A stretch of 64,000 nt of DNA from Pseudoalteromonas ostreae (GTDB taxonomy: Bacteria > Pseudomonadota > Gammaproteobacteria > Enterobacterales > Alteromonadaceae), in contig NZ_JAGPYN010000013.1 of assembly GCF_018069805.1 (NCBI RefSeq), positions 90,699-154,698 on the forward strand, read 5' to 3'. Shown here one piece after another: positions 18,489-26,935 of the stretch. The position numbers and the translations under genes were made by a program. The notes beneath the pieces were generated by a model. That model searched no databases. It had not been told where the DNA came from and saw only the letters and a list, made by a program, of their open reading frames with translations. Position 1 is the first letter of the stretch. Every line of letters starts with the position of its first letter.

Positions 18489-18783
18489 ATGACGATATTA
18501 CTTATTTGCGCACTACTTGCTGTACTGATGCCTTACTTTGCCAAGGCCCCGTGGCATTTGCAATGAACAAGCTCGATGGCTACGATAATAAGCACCCAAG
18601 AGAGCAACAGTCTAAGCTCACCGGATTTGGCGCAAGGGCGCTGGCGGCACATCAAAATTGTTTTGAATCATTGCCCGCGTTCTATATTGTGCTTTTTACT
18701 ATCTAAATTTAGACGCACTGCGTTCTTTATCATGGCTGGTTGGTTTAGCTGCTGCAGTCGCTATGATTGTTGTGTGCTTGTAA
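18489..18783 (+). pseudogene. Broken MAPEG family membrane protein gene
   Basis: The gene begins with AGGAG, then ATG at 18489: MTILLICALLAVLMPYFAKAP. A one-base loss near 18547 shifts the frame. In the next frame comes VAFAMNKLDGYDNKHPREQQ followed by KLTGFGARALAAHQNCFES, the hallmark of bacterial MAPEG proteins. Near 18675 the frame changes again and the central helix region is missing. The C-terminus resumes as RVLYCAFYYLNLDALRSLSW and LVGLAAAVAMIVVCL. The final stop TAA (18781-18783) overlaps the end of a MITE-like element. Full-length relatives are about 130 residues; about 100 remain here. Confidence 0.8.
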
Positions 18784-18944
18784 TACCAATCGAGTTAAGT
18801 TACTGACCATTTATAGCGACAGATAAATGGAGTGATAACAAGGCGTAAATTTTGACATGTAGTTGTTATACTTGAAAAAATTATAACGCAGTTAGCGCTT
18901 TATTTAGCTCGCTAGAATGGTTAAATATTTAAGTCGATTGGTAT
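18783..18944. mobile_element. MITE-like element with terminal inverted repeats
   Basis: A 162-base element is bounded by ATACCAATCGAGTTAA on the left and the inverted TTAAGTCGATTGGTAT on the right. The arms continue imperfectly for about 30 bases (ACCATTT facing AATGGTT). It contains no open frame of its own, as expected for a non-autonomous miniature element. Similar AATACCAAT...ATTGGTAT repeats are, to my knowledge, common in Pseudoalteromonas and relatives. A clear target duplication is not visible beyond a possible TA. It abuts the MAPEG pseudogene. Confidence 0.7.
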
Positions 18945-18954
18945 AAGCTTTGTT

Positions 18955-19000
18955 TTTTAAAACGCTAAAGCAAGCGGCTTAAATAAGGCGCTTGCTTTAG
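18955..19000 (-). terminator. Intrinsic terminator of the M56 peptidase operon
   Basis: Perfect 12-base stem CTAAAGCAAGCG / CGCTTGCTTTAG (18965-18976 and 18989-19000) with a 12-base loop. Read on the minus strand it is followed by CGTTTT. It lies 20 bases past the M56 stop. Confidence 0.72.
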
Positions 19001-19019
19001 GGTCTTTGGTTGTTAAAAT

Positions 19020-20231
19020 TTACTTGGTCGCAACAGTCACCTTTTCAATAAGTTGTTCTGATTTGTAATTACTGTCAATTGCAAAGTCTAACTGTACCAA
19101 TACATCTTTAAAGCCTGAATCTGAAGGCTTATATTGCCATTGCATTAACGCTTTTTTTGCCTCTTTATCGAATGTTTTTTCAGGTTTAGCATTCACAACC
19201 GACACATTTTGTGTCTTTCCGGCTGGGCTAATATCGTATTTTAATACTACTGAACCGCTGATACCTTGTTCAGCTGCCTGTATAGGGTAAAGAGGCTCAA
19301 TACGCATGATGGGTGAAATAGCTTGCACCTTACTTATTGCTTCTGGTTGTTTTGCGATAGCAAAGCTGCTGATCATGCCCACGGCAAAAATAAGCAGAGC
19401 GCCTTTGGCAATCATTGAGCTATTGCCGGTGTGTTTGATTTGATTGAGTCGTTGTAACATTGTGTTTTTATCTCCATAGTGTGAGTAAGCTATTAACCCT
19501 GCACGGCTATTTGCTGCACAGTTGATCAGAGCTTTACTGTATAAAATGCGTTGTTGAGTTGTTTTATTGGTCAGTACTTTTTCGTCGCACGACAGCTCTT
19601 GCAAGCGCCTAAAGCTCATGTAGCCAAGCCAAGCCAGTGGATTAAACCAAATCAGTAGTGTGGCCATTAATGCCAGCGCATTAAATAAATTATCGGCGCG
19701 TTTTATATGTACTTTTTCATGTTCAATGATCAGCGTTAACGCATTGCTATCAATGTGTTGTGTATAGGCGGTTGGTAGAACTAGCTGATTACTGAATAGC
19801 CCTATAACCATTGGTGTATTAACGGCGCTACTTTGTAATAGTTGCATGTCGGGATGTGCCTCAATCAGCACTTTATCATCAAGATTGGTTAATCGTAATT
19901 GGTTGATAAACCGCAGATGTACCACGATGGCAGTTAACGCCAGTATGCTAAATATAGTGCTATAAACTAGTACCCAACTAATACTAATCGTTGTTGAAAA
20001 ATCTTGCCTGGGGCTGATCAGCATAGTGCTAATGACGTTGTTTGGCAGCGGCTTAAAATGCTCTGGCATATTTGCTAGCAGTAATGTGATTGGTAACATT
20101 AGCCATAACTTATAGACAAAGTTAGCATTGAGCCATTTTAGTGAACAGCGTTCTAAAACCAGCAAACTGAGTATCAGTAAGCTGATTAATAGTTGCTGCT
20201 CAAGAAGCCAGTTAAAGGTGTTTTCTAACAT
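19020..20231 (-). CDS. M56 (BlaR1-type) membrane peptidase with C-terminal TonB domain
   Basis: A 403-residue membrane metallopeptidase. Several N-terminal helices flank a gluzincin site with His171, Glu172 and His175 (HEKVH), then RADNLFNALALM and WFNPLAW. After another helix (about residue 280) comes a TonB_C-like domain (EPLYPIQAAEQGISGSVVLKYD, ALMQWQYKP). BlaR1/MecR1 relatives sense a signal and cleave their partner repressor. Here the beta-lactam sensor domain is replaced by a TonB-like module, so the signal is different or unknown. The gene sits nine bases after the BlaI-type repressor, the standard regulator pair. Confidence 0.88.
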   Translation of the reverse strand: MLENTFNWLLEQQLLISLLILSLLVLERCSLKWLNANFVYKLWLMLPITLLLANMPEHFKPLPNNVISTMLISPRQDFSTTISISWVLVYSTIFSILALTAIVVHLRFINQLRLTNLDDKVLIEAHPDMQLLQSSAVNTPMVIGLFSNQLVLPTAYTQHIDSNALTLIIEHEKVHIKRADNLFNALALMATLLIWFNPLAWLGYMSFRRLQELSCDEKVLTNKTTQQRILYSKALINCAANSRAGLIAYSHYGDKNTMLQRLNQIKHTGNSSMIAKGALLIFAVGMISSFAIAKQPEAISKVQAISPIMRIEPLYPIQAAEQGISGSVVLKYDISPAGKTQNVSVVNAKPEKTFDKEAKKALMQWQYKPSDSGFKDVLVQLDFAIDSNYKSEQLIEKVTVATK

Positions 20232-20240
20232 ATTAAGCCC

Positions 20241-20615
20241 TTACTTTTGCTGTTTTTCCCAGTCATCAATCACCTTTTTAAGTTCGTTGATGTCTTGTTG
20301 AGAAAGTTGCTCAGATTTAGCAAAACCGCTGACTAACGGCGCGATACGGCCACTAAAAAAACGCTCAATAAAATTTTGACTTTCTTTTAGCGTGTATTCA
20401 GCGCGTTCCATGCAAGGAGTGTAAATATACTGGCGGCCATCTTTTTTAAAGCTGAGTGCGCCTTTTTTTACTAACCGACCGAGTAAGGTTTTAATGGTTT
20501 TTTCGTGCCATTGTTTATCATCGCTTAAACGCTCGATAATTTGGCTTGCTGTAGCAGGGTGGTTCAGCCAAAGTGCATCGAGCACTTCAAATTCTGCTTT
20601 TGATAATTCAATCAT
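20241..20615 (-). CDS. BlaI/MecI/CopY family transcriptional repressor
   Basis: A 124-residue winged-helix repressor. It has the family's N-terminal LSKAEFEVLDALW, the recognition region ATASQIIERLSDDKQWHEKT and KTLLGRLVKKGALSFKKDGRQYIY, and a helical dimerisation C-terminus. BlaI proteins bind TACA-N2-TGTA dyads and are inactivated by cleavage by their M56 partner. Two such dyads lie 11-46 bases upstream of this start, so it probably represses its own operon. No beta-lactamase gene is adjacent, so the regulon beyond the pair is unknown. Confidence 0.9.
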   Translation of the reverse strand: MIELSKAEFEVLDALWLNHPATASQIIERLSDDKQWHEKTIKTLLGRLVKKGALSFKKDGRQYIYTPCMERAEYTLKESQNFIERFFSGRIAPLVSGFAKSEQLSQQDINELKKVIDDWEKQQK

Positions 20616-20623
20616 ATATATTG

Positions 20624-20665
20624 CCTACAGGTGTAATCTTTAACTTAAGATTACACCTGTAATCA
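20624..20665. promoter_or_regulatory. Twin BlaI-type operators upstream of the repressor gene
   Basis: Two dyads fit the BlaI/MecI consensus: TACAGGTGTA at 20626-20635 and TACACCTGTA at 20652-20661. The second is embedded in the perfect 16-base palindrome GATTACACCTGTAATC. They are 26 bases apart, centre to centre, and the two form a larger inverted repeat with each other (GTGTAATC facing GATTACAC). They lie directly before the repressor start. Confidence 0.82.
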
Positions 20666-20694
20666 AACTTTGCAACTATTTTATATAAAAATAA

Positions 20695-21387
20695 TTAGTT
20701 TTTTAAAATGTCAGATTTATTTATTTCACGATAGGTATTTTCTGGCAGGCTTAGGGTAGCCAAATTAAGCTCGGCAATTTGTTCTCGGTAAAGATCAATC
20801 ACTTTATAGCCACAGTAATGGGCCATTTTTCGGATTTGGCGATTCAGCCCTTGCTTTAAAATAATACTAAATTGGCAGTCAGCTACTTTCTCCACGGTGC
20901 ATGGCAGTGTGATATGTTTATCAACAGGCACACCATTTGCCATTTTTTGGCTAAAGCCATCATTAAGCGGTTTATCAACAGTGACTAAATAACGTTTTGG
21001 CTGGTGGAAGTCAGGATGGATCAGCTGATTACAAAATTCACCATCATTAGTCAGTATTAACAGACCACGAGAATCTTTATCTAGCCTGCCAATGGGGTAT
21101 ACGCGGGTGTCTGTTGGTAGATGGTGAATTAAGCTGCTAGGGTCATGTTGATTGAGTTTACAATCAATTCCTACTGGTTTGTGATAGGCATAATAAACGC
21201 GCGTTGCTTTACCTTGTACACGTGTGTTATTGACGCGTATATCGTCGTTATCATTAACGTGATCAATATGATTGGCTGGGCGGTTATTTACGCTCACCAC
21301 ACCTTCATCAATCAGCCGCGAGGCTTGTTTACGAGAACAAACACCAGCATGGGCAAGGTATTTAGCTAGACGAGTTTTCTCGCTCAT
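20695..21387 (-). CDS. rluF: RluF-like 23S rRNA pseudouridine synthase
   Basis: A 230-residue RsuA/RluB/E/F-type pseudouridine synthase. An S4 RNA-binding domain (about 1-60: RLAKYLAHAGVCSRKQASRLI) precedes the catalytic domain with the active-site Asp in IGRLDKDSRGLLILTNDGE. KPVGID near residue 70, YLVTVDKPL and LKQGLNRQIRKM resemble E. coli RluF, which modifies U2604 of 23S rRNA. RluF normally has a longer basic tail, absent here, so the exact target is less certain than the family. Confidence 0.83.
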   Translation of the reverse strand: MSEKTRLAKYLAHAGVCSRKQASRLIDEGVVSVNNRPANHIDHVNDNDDIRVNNTRVQGKATRVYYAYHKPVGIDCKLNQHDPSSLIHHLPTDTRVYPIGRLDKDSRGLLILTNDGEFCNQLIHPDFHQPKRYLVTVDKPLNDGFSQKMANGVPVDKHITLPCTVEKVADCQFSIILKQGLNRQIRKMAHYCGYKVIDLYREQIAELNLATLSLPENTYREINKSDILKN

Positions 21388-21475
21388 AAATTAAGTCGCT
21401 TCGGTTCAAATTGATCAAAGTATATCAAAGCAACGTACAGATAACTTAATCCACTGTAAAAAAAAGGGTTTCACC

Positions 21476-21781
21476 ATGGCGATAAAATTATCAGAACTTA
21501 AAAATTACCAGCCTTTGCAAAAAGTTATTGTTCACTCATTGGAAATGGCTTTATACCAAGTGTCGGTGATGATCAACAATGTTGAGTATTATGTAACGGA
21601 TGAGCAAGGGGAGTTTATTCGTGGCTTAAGTCCATTGCATATTCAAAAACGACTCGACCACCTTAGTTATGCGCAAATGGTATTGCGTCATACCAGTGCA
21701 TACGATGAAATGTGTGGCCAGAGTGAAAAAGTGGGCAGTAATATGCTTGAGGTGCCTTACGGTAAAAATTATTTATATTAA
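21476..21781 (+). CDS. DUF6482-like small protein
   Basis: A 101-residue hydrophilic protein, no signal peptide or membrane segment. It has a beta-rich middle (VSVMINNVEYYVTDEQGEF) and a C-terminal helix (HIQKRLDHLSYAQMVLRHTSAYDEM) ending in VPYGKNYLY. I associate this pattern with DUF6482, a family of unknown function found in marine gammaproteobacteria. AAAAAAGGG lies upstream of the start. It lies 46 bases before a GNAT gene on the same strand. Confidence 0.7.
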   Translation: MAIKLSELKNYQPLQKVIVHSLEMALYQVSVMINNVEYYVTDEQGEFIRGLSPLHIQKRLDHLSYAQMVLRHTSAYDEMCGQSEKVGSNMLEVPYGKNYLY

Positions 21782-21827
21782 CTTGTTAGTCATTTTAACT
21801 GACCTTTTAACTTGGTAAAAAGCGACC

Positions 21828-22238
21828 ATGTATCAGTTTGAAAATGATGATTCACAGGTATTAGAACAGTTATTGCGTGAGCAAATAGTTGCTTATAATC
21901 AAGCTCACTTTGATGCACAAAGACTGCCATTAGGGTGCAAATTTGTTGATAAAAATCAGCAAGTGGTGGCGGCTGTAGCTGCTCAATTATTTGGTAACTG
22001 GTTACAAATAAATTGGCTTTGGTGTGATGAAAAAGCACGCGGTCAAGGCCTAGCCAGTAAGTTACTTAGCGCGATCGAATTAAAGGGTAAGCAGTTAGGT
22101 GCGCTGCAAGTTCAGCTTGATACTTTAGATTTTCAAGCTAAACCATTTTATGAACATCGTGGTTATGAAGTTAAATATCAACTCGATAATTATCCTCGCT
22201 CTGGCACCCGCTACTTTATGGAAAAATCACTTAGTTAG
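21828..22238 (+). CDS. GNAT family N-acetyltransferase
   Basis: A 136-residue single-domain acetyltransferase. The acetyl-CoA-binding region is seen at EKARGQGLASKLLSAIE. It is followed by ALQVQLDTLDFQAKPFYEHRGYEV, the usual beta4-alpha4 segment with the FY-x-x-x-GY pattern. The N-terminal half gives the GNAT beta strands (VVAAVAAQLFGNWLQINWLWC). The substrate is unknown. The 3' end overlaps the convergent HopJ-family gene by eight bases. Confidence 0.82.
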   Translation: MYQFENDDSQVLEQLLREQIVAYNQAHFDAQRLPLGCKFVDKNQQVVAAVAAQLFGNWLQINWLWCDEKARGQGLASKLLSAIELKGKQLGALQVQLDTLDFQAKPFYEHRGYEVKYQLDNYPRSGTRYFMEKSLS

Positions 22239-22593
22239 TTGTTAATGGTTCGCCATCAAAAGTAATGCCCAAGAAGGGGGTTACTTCCGGTGCTAACATA
22301 AACGTACGAATGTTCATGTGATCGTGTTCATTAGGATGACCAAGTACATCATCACGATAAAACGCGCCAAAGCAATCTAGGGTGTTTTGTTTACTTAGCT
22401 GGTTAAGTTTAGCAAAAGCAAAAATTTTACATGAGCCATTATTTTCACCAGCGGCACTTTTTAAGCCGTGGTTATTGAATGCGCAGGCTGTAAAAGTATA
22501 GTTTGCTTCAATCACTGCCATCGTATCGGCAAATGCAATGGTGTGTGGCTCATTAGCCAGACGGCTTAAAAAATCGTTGAGTGTCATCGTCAT
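22231..22593 (-). CDS. HopJ family protein
   Basis: A 120-residue soluble protein that resembles the HopJ type III effector family across its length: TIAFADTMAVIEANYTFTACAF, AAGENNGSCKIFAFAKL, TLDCFGAFYRDDVLGHP, HDHMNIRTFM. The family was named for a Pseudomonas syringae effector but is widespread in bacteria without type III secretion. Its cellular role is unknown and I see no secretion genes here. It lies two bases after the retropepsin-like gene and overlaps GNAT on the opposite strand. It probably ends the lptM-to-hopJ transcript. Confidence 0.8.
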   Translation of the reverse strand: MTMTLNDFLSRLANEPHTIAFADTMAVIEANYTFTACAFNNHGLKSAAGENNGSCKIFAFAKLNQLSKQNTLDCFGAFYRDDVLGHPNEHDHMNIRTFMLAPEVTPFLGITFDGEPLTTN

Positions 22594-22595
22594 CC

Positions 22596-23708
22596 TTATT
22601 TAGCTAACTCTAGCTGATTAGTTTGTTGATTAATATTAAATTTAAACAACTGTAAAAAATTCATGCCGAGTAATCCATAACCACTATGGTTATCAATTAC
22701 TAACACTTCAAAGTTTTCAATGTATTGCTGGCCAATTAAAATTGAATCAAGTTGGTAGCGTTTTGCGATTACTTGGCCGTTGGCGGTATTTATGTTTAAG
22801 CTATCAATATAGTCGGGTATTGGCTGTAATGCTTGAAATACGTTATTTGGTAATACGGTATAGCTTGCCCCTGTATCTATCATTAGTTGGGTGTTGAGCG
22901 CATCGTTGATTTGCATATCTAATAAATAGTGGGCGCCGTATGGATGTAATGGTACTAGATCAATACCACTTTGCGCTTGTGCTATGCGTGTTTGTAATTC
23001 AGCAAGCTGTGCTTGTAATGAATGCTCCACAGGAAAGCGCTCTAATGTTGCTTGCGCGCTTAGCAGGTCACCGAGATGGTAATACGCATTAGCGAGTGCG
23101 AATAAATAATTAGAATTTTCGTTATCATAATCAAGCCACACCAAGGTTTGATTAATGGTTTTTTGCCACGCGTGCTGTTCTGTAAGTGTTTTTATTTGTG
23201 CGATTGTCAATTGCATTAAACGCATATTAATAGCTGCTTGCTGGCTTTCATTGGTAAGTGATTGCAATGAGAGTAATGCAACAATAGCTTGGTGCAGCTG
23301 TTGGTTTTTCACTAAACGTTCGGCATCAAGCTGCAACATATTTATATCGTATGGATAGCTATTTAAAAATAATTGCAAAAAAGTCTCTGCAACTATGAGC
23401 TCATTATTTTTTAACCAGTTATCGAGTTTATCTAACCATAAAAAGTAAAGTTGTTCAGCTTGTAATGGCTGGCTTGTAGTTAATGCTTGGTAGCTGGCTA
23501 AGGCAGCCGTAAACTGTTGCTGATTAAATTGCTGTAGAGCTTGCTGATAGGGGGATTGCTGATTGTTTTCAACGATAACTGATGGCGACAATTTAACGGC
23601 TGCTTGCGGGGCTGTTGCTTGCTGTTGTGGCCACAATAAATAGCCATTAAGTGCCACTGATAGCAGTAGCAGCAGCGTGATCAATTTAGTAACAGCAGTC
23701 CCTTTCAT
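22596..23708 (-). CDS. Membrane-anchored retropepsin-like aspartic protease with helical repeats
   Basis: A 370-residue protein. An N-terminal helix (about 8-25) anchors it. The middle (55-250) is helical and TPR-like (ALANAYYHLGDLLSAQATLERF). The C-terminal domain is a clan AA retropepsin with Asp278 in MIDTGASYTVLP, the flap-region strand INTANGQVIAKRY, and GLLGMNFL near the end. Such single-lobe proteases work as dimers. The substrate is unknown; a periplasmic site is inferred from the anchor. It lies 17 bases after yigB and 2 bases before hopJ, so it is probably co-transcribed with both. Confidence 0.83.
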   Translation of the reverse strand: MKGTAVTKLITLLLLLSVALNGYLLWPQQQATAPQAAVKLSPSVIVENNQQSPYQQALQQFNQQQFTAALASYQALTTSQPLQAEQLYFLWLDKLDNWLKNNELIVAETFLQLFLNSYPYDINMLQLDAERLVKNQQLHQAIVALLSLQSLTNESQQAAINMRLMQLTIAQIKTLTEQHAWQKTINQTLVWLDYDNENSNYLFALANAYYHLGDLLSAQATLERFPVEHSLQAQLAELQTRIAQAQSGIDLVPLHPYGAHYLLDMQINDALNTQLMIDTGASYTVLPNNVFQALQPIPDYIDSLNINTANGQVIAKRYQLDSILIGQQYIENFEVLVIDNHSGYGLLGMNFLQLFKFNINQQTNQLELAK

Positions 23709-23725
23709 TGCTCGCTCCTAGAATA

Positions 23726-24439
23726 TTATGACTGGCTTAAAAAGTGTTTAAGTGCTTGAATATCAGTTATTTCAATATCGGCTAAGCCTTTGTAGGCATA
23801 TTTAGCTGCTTGGTTATTTAACCAAAGTGACTGACAACCCGCATTATGCGCACCTTGTACATCGGTGTCTAAACTATCGCCGATGTGCAAAATATGCTGG
23901 GTTGGTACGCCAAGCGCGGCGGCGGCCTGTTCAAACATCGTGGTATGAGGTTTAGCTTTACCGTGAATGCCTGCTTGTAAAACCAGTTCAAATACACCAT
24001 TTAAGTTAAAACGTTCAATTTCTACATTACCATTGGTAATAGCAATTAATCGATAGCGTTTACTAAGTTGTGAAAGTAAATCGAGCACTTTATCATCCAC
24101 CACAATTTGGCTGCGGGCATCAGCAAATGCTTGATAAGCATTATTAGCATGGTGTTCGAGCTCTGCGTTTTGATATCCCAATTTGGCTAGAGCCACGCGC
24201 AAGGTACTTTTACGCCACTGGGTAACATTGTCGACTAACTCGGGATTATCAAGTAGCGCCTGCTCACGGCATTGTTGCCAATAGTTTTTCCCTTGCGCTT
24301 GCCAGTTTGGCAGTGCATTGAGATAATTTATCTGTGCTTGAACGGCTGCTGCAATAATCGGATGGTTATTGTATAAGGTGTCGTCTAAGTCAAAACTCAG
24401 TACGGAAAAAGGTGAAATGGCGCGATTAAAGCGGATCAT
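23726..24439 (-). CDS. yigB: YigB, HAD family phosphatase
   Basis: A 237-residue HAD-superfamily hydrolase. Motif I is SFDLDDTLYNN (nucleophile Asp near residue 17), motif II is IAITNG, motif III Lys is in GIHGKAKPHTTMF, and motif IV is HIGDSLDTDVQGAHNAG. E. coli YigB dephosphorylates 5-amino-6-(5-phosphoribitylamino)uracil in riboflavin synthesis and also flavin mononucleotide. The position directly after xerC (12 bases) is the conserved dapF-yigA-xerC-yigB order, which supports the name. Confidence 0.9.
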   Translation of the reverse strand: MIRFNRAISPFSVLSFDLDDTLYNNHPIIAAAVQAQINYLNALPNWQAQGKNYWQQCREQALLDNPELVDNVTQWRKSTLRVALAKLGYQNAELEHHANNAYQAFADARSQIVVDDKVLDLLSQLSKRYRLIAITNGNVEIERFNLNGVFELVLQAGIHGKAKPHTTMFEQAAAALGVPTQHILHIGDSLDTDVQGAHNAGCQSLWLNNQAAKYAYKGLADIEITDIQALKHFLSQS

Positions 24440-24451
24440 ATAAGCTCCTTG

Positions 24452-25417
24452 CTAGTCGGTATTTGAGCGTTTTTTAGCGCGAGGGTGCGTGTTGTCATAC
24501 ACTTTAGCTAAATGTTGAAAATCTAAATGGGTATACACTTGAGTGGCCGATAAACTGCTGTGACCCAATAACTCTTGTACTGCTCGCAAGTCACCCGATG
24601 ATTCTAAAATATGTGATGCAAATGAATGGCGTAATTTATGTGGGTGTACTTGGCTGCTAATACCTTGTTTTATTCCCCACTCTTGCATGCGTAGCCGTAC
24701 GTGACGTGCTGAAATGCGGCATTTTTTGCTACTGACAAATACTGCAATTTCTTCTGGATGAGTAAATTGAGGGCGTAGTTTAAGCCATTTATTTAATGAT
24801 TCTAGCGCCTTGCCTCCCACTGGTAACAGGCGTTCTTTGTTGCCCTTGCCACGGACTAATATTTCCCCCGCACTGCGATTTATATCTTGTAGGTTAGCAC
24901 CAACTAACTCACTAATTCGCAAGCCAGATGAATACATTAGCTCCATCATTGCTTGATCGCGAACTGCTAGGGGATCATCGTCGTGAATATCAAGTAACCG
25001 TGCCATTTGGTCTACATCAAGGTTTTTAGGCAAGGGTTTGGCAAATTTGGGGCCTTTGATTGCTTCAGCCGGATTATGATAATGACGGTGTTGATTGATA
25101 TCTTTGGTTTTTAAAAATTTATACAAGCTGCGAATACAGCTAAGCTTTAAACTAATAGTACGGCCACTTAGCTGTTTGCCTCGAAGCTGCATGCTGTAAC
25201 GGCGTATATGCTCACCCTGTACGTTTGACCAGTCATCACAAAGCTTACTGAAATATAATGCGGCAAAGCCAAGTTGGCTGGTATATTGAATTATGGTGTG
25301 CGGTGAGTATTGCTTCTCAAACTTAAGGTAGTCGCTAAATTGTTGAATAGGCGTACGCCATACATCACTTAACTGCTCGTAAAGTGCATTTATATCAGGC
25401 GGGAGCTGTTCGCTCAT
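24452..25417 (-). CDS. xerC: XerC site-specific tyrosine recombinase
   Basis: A 321-residue recombinase that resolves chromosome dimers at dif together with XerD. It has an N-terminal core-binding domain (FSDYLKFEKQYSPHTIIQYTSQL) and a catalytic domain with the Arg in YSSGLRISEL, Lys in GKGNKERLLPV, His/Arg in HPHKLRHSFASH, His in LGHSSLSATQ and nucleophile Tyr in VYTHLD. It overlaps the DUF484 gene by four bases and lies in the conserved dapF operon. This marks it as the housekeeping XerC, not a mobile-element integrase. Confidence 0.95.
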   Translation of the reverse strand: MSEQLPPDINALYEQLSDVWRTPIQQFSDYLKFEKQYSPHTIIQYTSQLGFAALYFSKLCDDWSNVQGEHIRRYSMQLRGKQLSGRTISLKLSCIRSLYKFLKTKDINQHRHYHNPAEAIKGPKFAKPLPKNLDVDQMARLLDIHDDDPLAVRDQAMMELMYSSGLRISELVGANLQDINRSAGEILVRGKGNKERLLPVGGKALESLNKWLKLRPQFTHPEEIAVFVSSKKCRISARHVRLRMQEWGIKQGISSQVHPHKLRHSFASHILESSGDLRAVQELLGHSSLSATQVYTHLDFQHLAKVYDNTHPRAKKRSNTD

Positions 25418-26046
25418 GCAAATTCCTGTTCTAACTCCAGCAACCTAAGTTGTAATGAGCGTACAAACTCAAGCACAAATAAGCTGTCTTTTGCTGGTTC
25501 GAAATGATTAGGATCTTCACTACCAAAGGCCAAAATAGCGATAGGGTGTTGACTGTTACCAATTAAATAGAGCGCAGTTGATTGTGTAGCAGGGCTGAAC
25601 AGTAAATCTCGCTCTTGCTGATTTACGCGACCCAGATAAACGCCATTATACTCTAAGCGGTGTTCAAGTAGTTGCGCAAACTTTTTATCATACTTAAGCA
25701 AGTGGCATTCATTAATCGCCGGATTAGTACAAATAATATTGCGTAAGTTTATTGCTAAAGTTTTAAAATCGTAGTTAGTCCAAAGCTGGCGATGACACTC
25801 GCTGAACAAGCTATAAATTAGCTCATTTTCTTTTGCGTGCTTAATTAAGCTGTCAATTTTGCTTTTCAACATGGTGTTGTGTTCACGCAATTGACGCTGT
25901 TGAATGTGCACTAATGAGGTCGCGCCTTGCGCTTGCTGCAGCTCAAGTTGGGCTAATAGTGCTGGATTTTGAGCTAAAAACAATGGGTTTTGTTGTAAAA
26001 ACTCACTCACTTGCTCACGAGTTACTTTGTCGTTTGAGTTACTCAT
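25414..26046 (-). CDS. DUF484 family protein (YigA-like)
   Basis: A 210-residue cytosolic protein of the DUF484 family, which has a GAF-like fold. An N-terminal helical part ([22 protein letters not shown], then [21 protein letters not shown]) precedes a GAF-like region ending in [27 protein letters not shown]. The function is unknown. It overlaps dapF (ATGA) and xerC by four bases each, the usual genomic position of this family. Confidence 0.9.
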   Translation of the reverse strand: MSNSNDKVTREQVSEFLQQNPLFLAQNPALLAQLELQQAQGATSLVHIQQRQLREHNTMLKSKIDSLIKHAKENELIYSLFSECHRQLWTNYDFKTLAINLRNIICTNPAINECHLLKYDKKFAQLLEHRLEYNGVYLGRVNQQERDLLFSPATQSTALYLIGNSQHPIAILAFGSEDPNHFEPAKDSLFVLEFVRSLQLRLLELEQEFA

Positions 26047-26873
26047 AAAGCAACTTGTCCATCAAATACATGCTCTGCAGGGCCTGTCATTCGCACTGGA
26101 TGCCCTTCGCCTTGCCAGCGAATTTGCAAACTACCACCGGGTAAATCGACCTGTACTGTGGTGGATAATTTACTTTGAATTTGGCCAATTACCATTGCTG
26201 CACATGCACCTGTACCGCAGGCGAGCGTTTCGTTAACGCCACGTTCCCAAACTCGCAATTTAATATGCTCAGAATTAATCACTTGCATAAAGCCCACGTT
26301 AACGCGCTGTGGAAAACGTTCATGATTTTCAAGTAGCGGGCCTAAAGTGCTGACGTCAGCAGTCTCTATATCATCAACTTCAAGTACACAATGTGGGTTA
26401 CCCATTGATACTGCACCACTAAATACGGTGTGTTCTTCTGCTCGAATAATATAAGTCAGTTCACGCTTAGTCGCTTTGAGTGGGATTTTGCTCGGTTCGA
26501 AATTAGGGTGACCCATGTTCACGGTGACTTGGCCATCTTTTTCGATGTATAAGGTTAAATTACCGGATTTGGTAGATACGGTGACTTTATGTTTATTAGT
26601 AAGGCCTTTCATCCGTACAAAGCGGGCAAAACAGCGAGCGCCATTGCCGCATTGTTCTACTTCGTTACCGTCAGCATTAAAAATACGATAATGGAAATCA
26701 AGATCGGGAGAATAAGGCGCTTCAACCATTAATAGTTGGTCAAAGCCGATGCCGAAATGGCGATCTGCCAGTTTTTTTATTTGGTCTCGTGACAAGAAAA
26801 CGTTTTGTGTAATGTTATCAATTACAACAAAATCGTTGCCTAGGCCGTGCATTTTGGAAAAATTAACTAACAT
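26043..26873 (-). CDS. dapF: Diaminopimelate epimerase
   Basis: DapF converts LL- to meso-diaminopimelate for lysine and peptidoglycan synthesis. The 276-residue protein has both catalytic cysteine regions: the first in [13 protein letters not shown] and the second in ACGTGACAA. Other signatures are [15 protein letters not shown] at the N-terminus, [20 protein letters not shown] and [13 protein letters not shown]. It lies between lysA (62-base gap containing a 10-base-stem hairpin) and DUF484 (overlap), so diaminopimelate epimerisation and decarboxylation are encoded side by side. Confidence 0.96.
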   Translation of the reverse strand: MLVNFSKMHGLGNDFVVIDNITQNVFLSRDQIKKLADRHFGIGFDQLLMVEAPYSPDLDFHYRIFNADGNEVEQCGNGARCFARFVRMKGLTNKHKVTVSTKSGNLTLYIEKDGQVTVNMGHPNFEPSKIPLKATKRELTYIIRAEEHTVFSGAVSMGNPHCVLEVDDIETADVSTLGPLLENHERFPQRVNVGFMQVINSEHIKLRVWERGVNETLACGTGACAAMVIGQIQSKLSTTVQVDLPGGSLQIRWQGEGHPVRMTGPAEHVFDGQVAL

Positions 26874-26887
26874 AGCGCTCTAATTCG

Positions 26888-26921
26888 GGTTGCTCTGCGC
26901 TAATCATGCCACAGAGCAGCC
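26888..26921 (-). other. Intercistronic hairpin between lysA and dapF
   Basis: Stem GGTTGCTCTG (26888-26897) pairs with CAGAGCAGCC (26912-26921), one G-T pair, with a 14-base loop. There is no T-tract, so it is more likely an mRNA processing or stability element than a terminator. It may set lysA and dapF levels differently. Confidence 0.5.
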
Positions 26922-26935
26922 TCGTTACAAAAAGT

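Noticed and set aside
18407..18706. A 99-codon open frame taken as an intact gene
   Set aside because: Only its middle is MAPEG-like; the N-terminal part is out of frame and the true start at 18489 is in another frame, so it is a piece of the pseudogene.
22231..22593. HopJ as evidence of a type III secretion effector
   Set aside because: The family is common in bacteria without type III systems, and none is present here.
24452..25417. Tyrosine recombinase as sign of an integrated element
   Set aside because: Sequence and the dapF operon context identify it as housekeeping XerC; no attachment sites or phage genes nearby.
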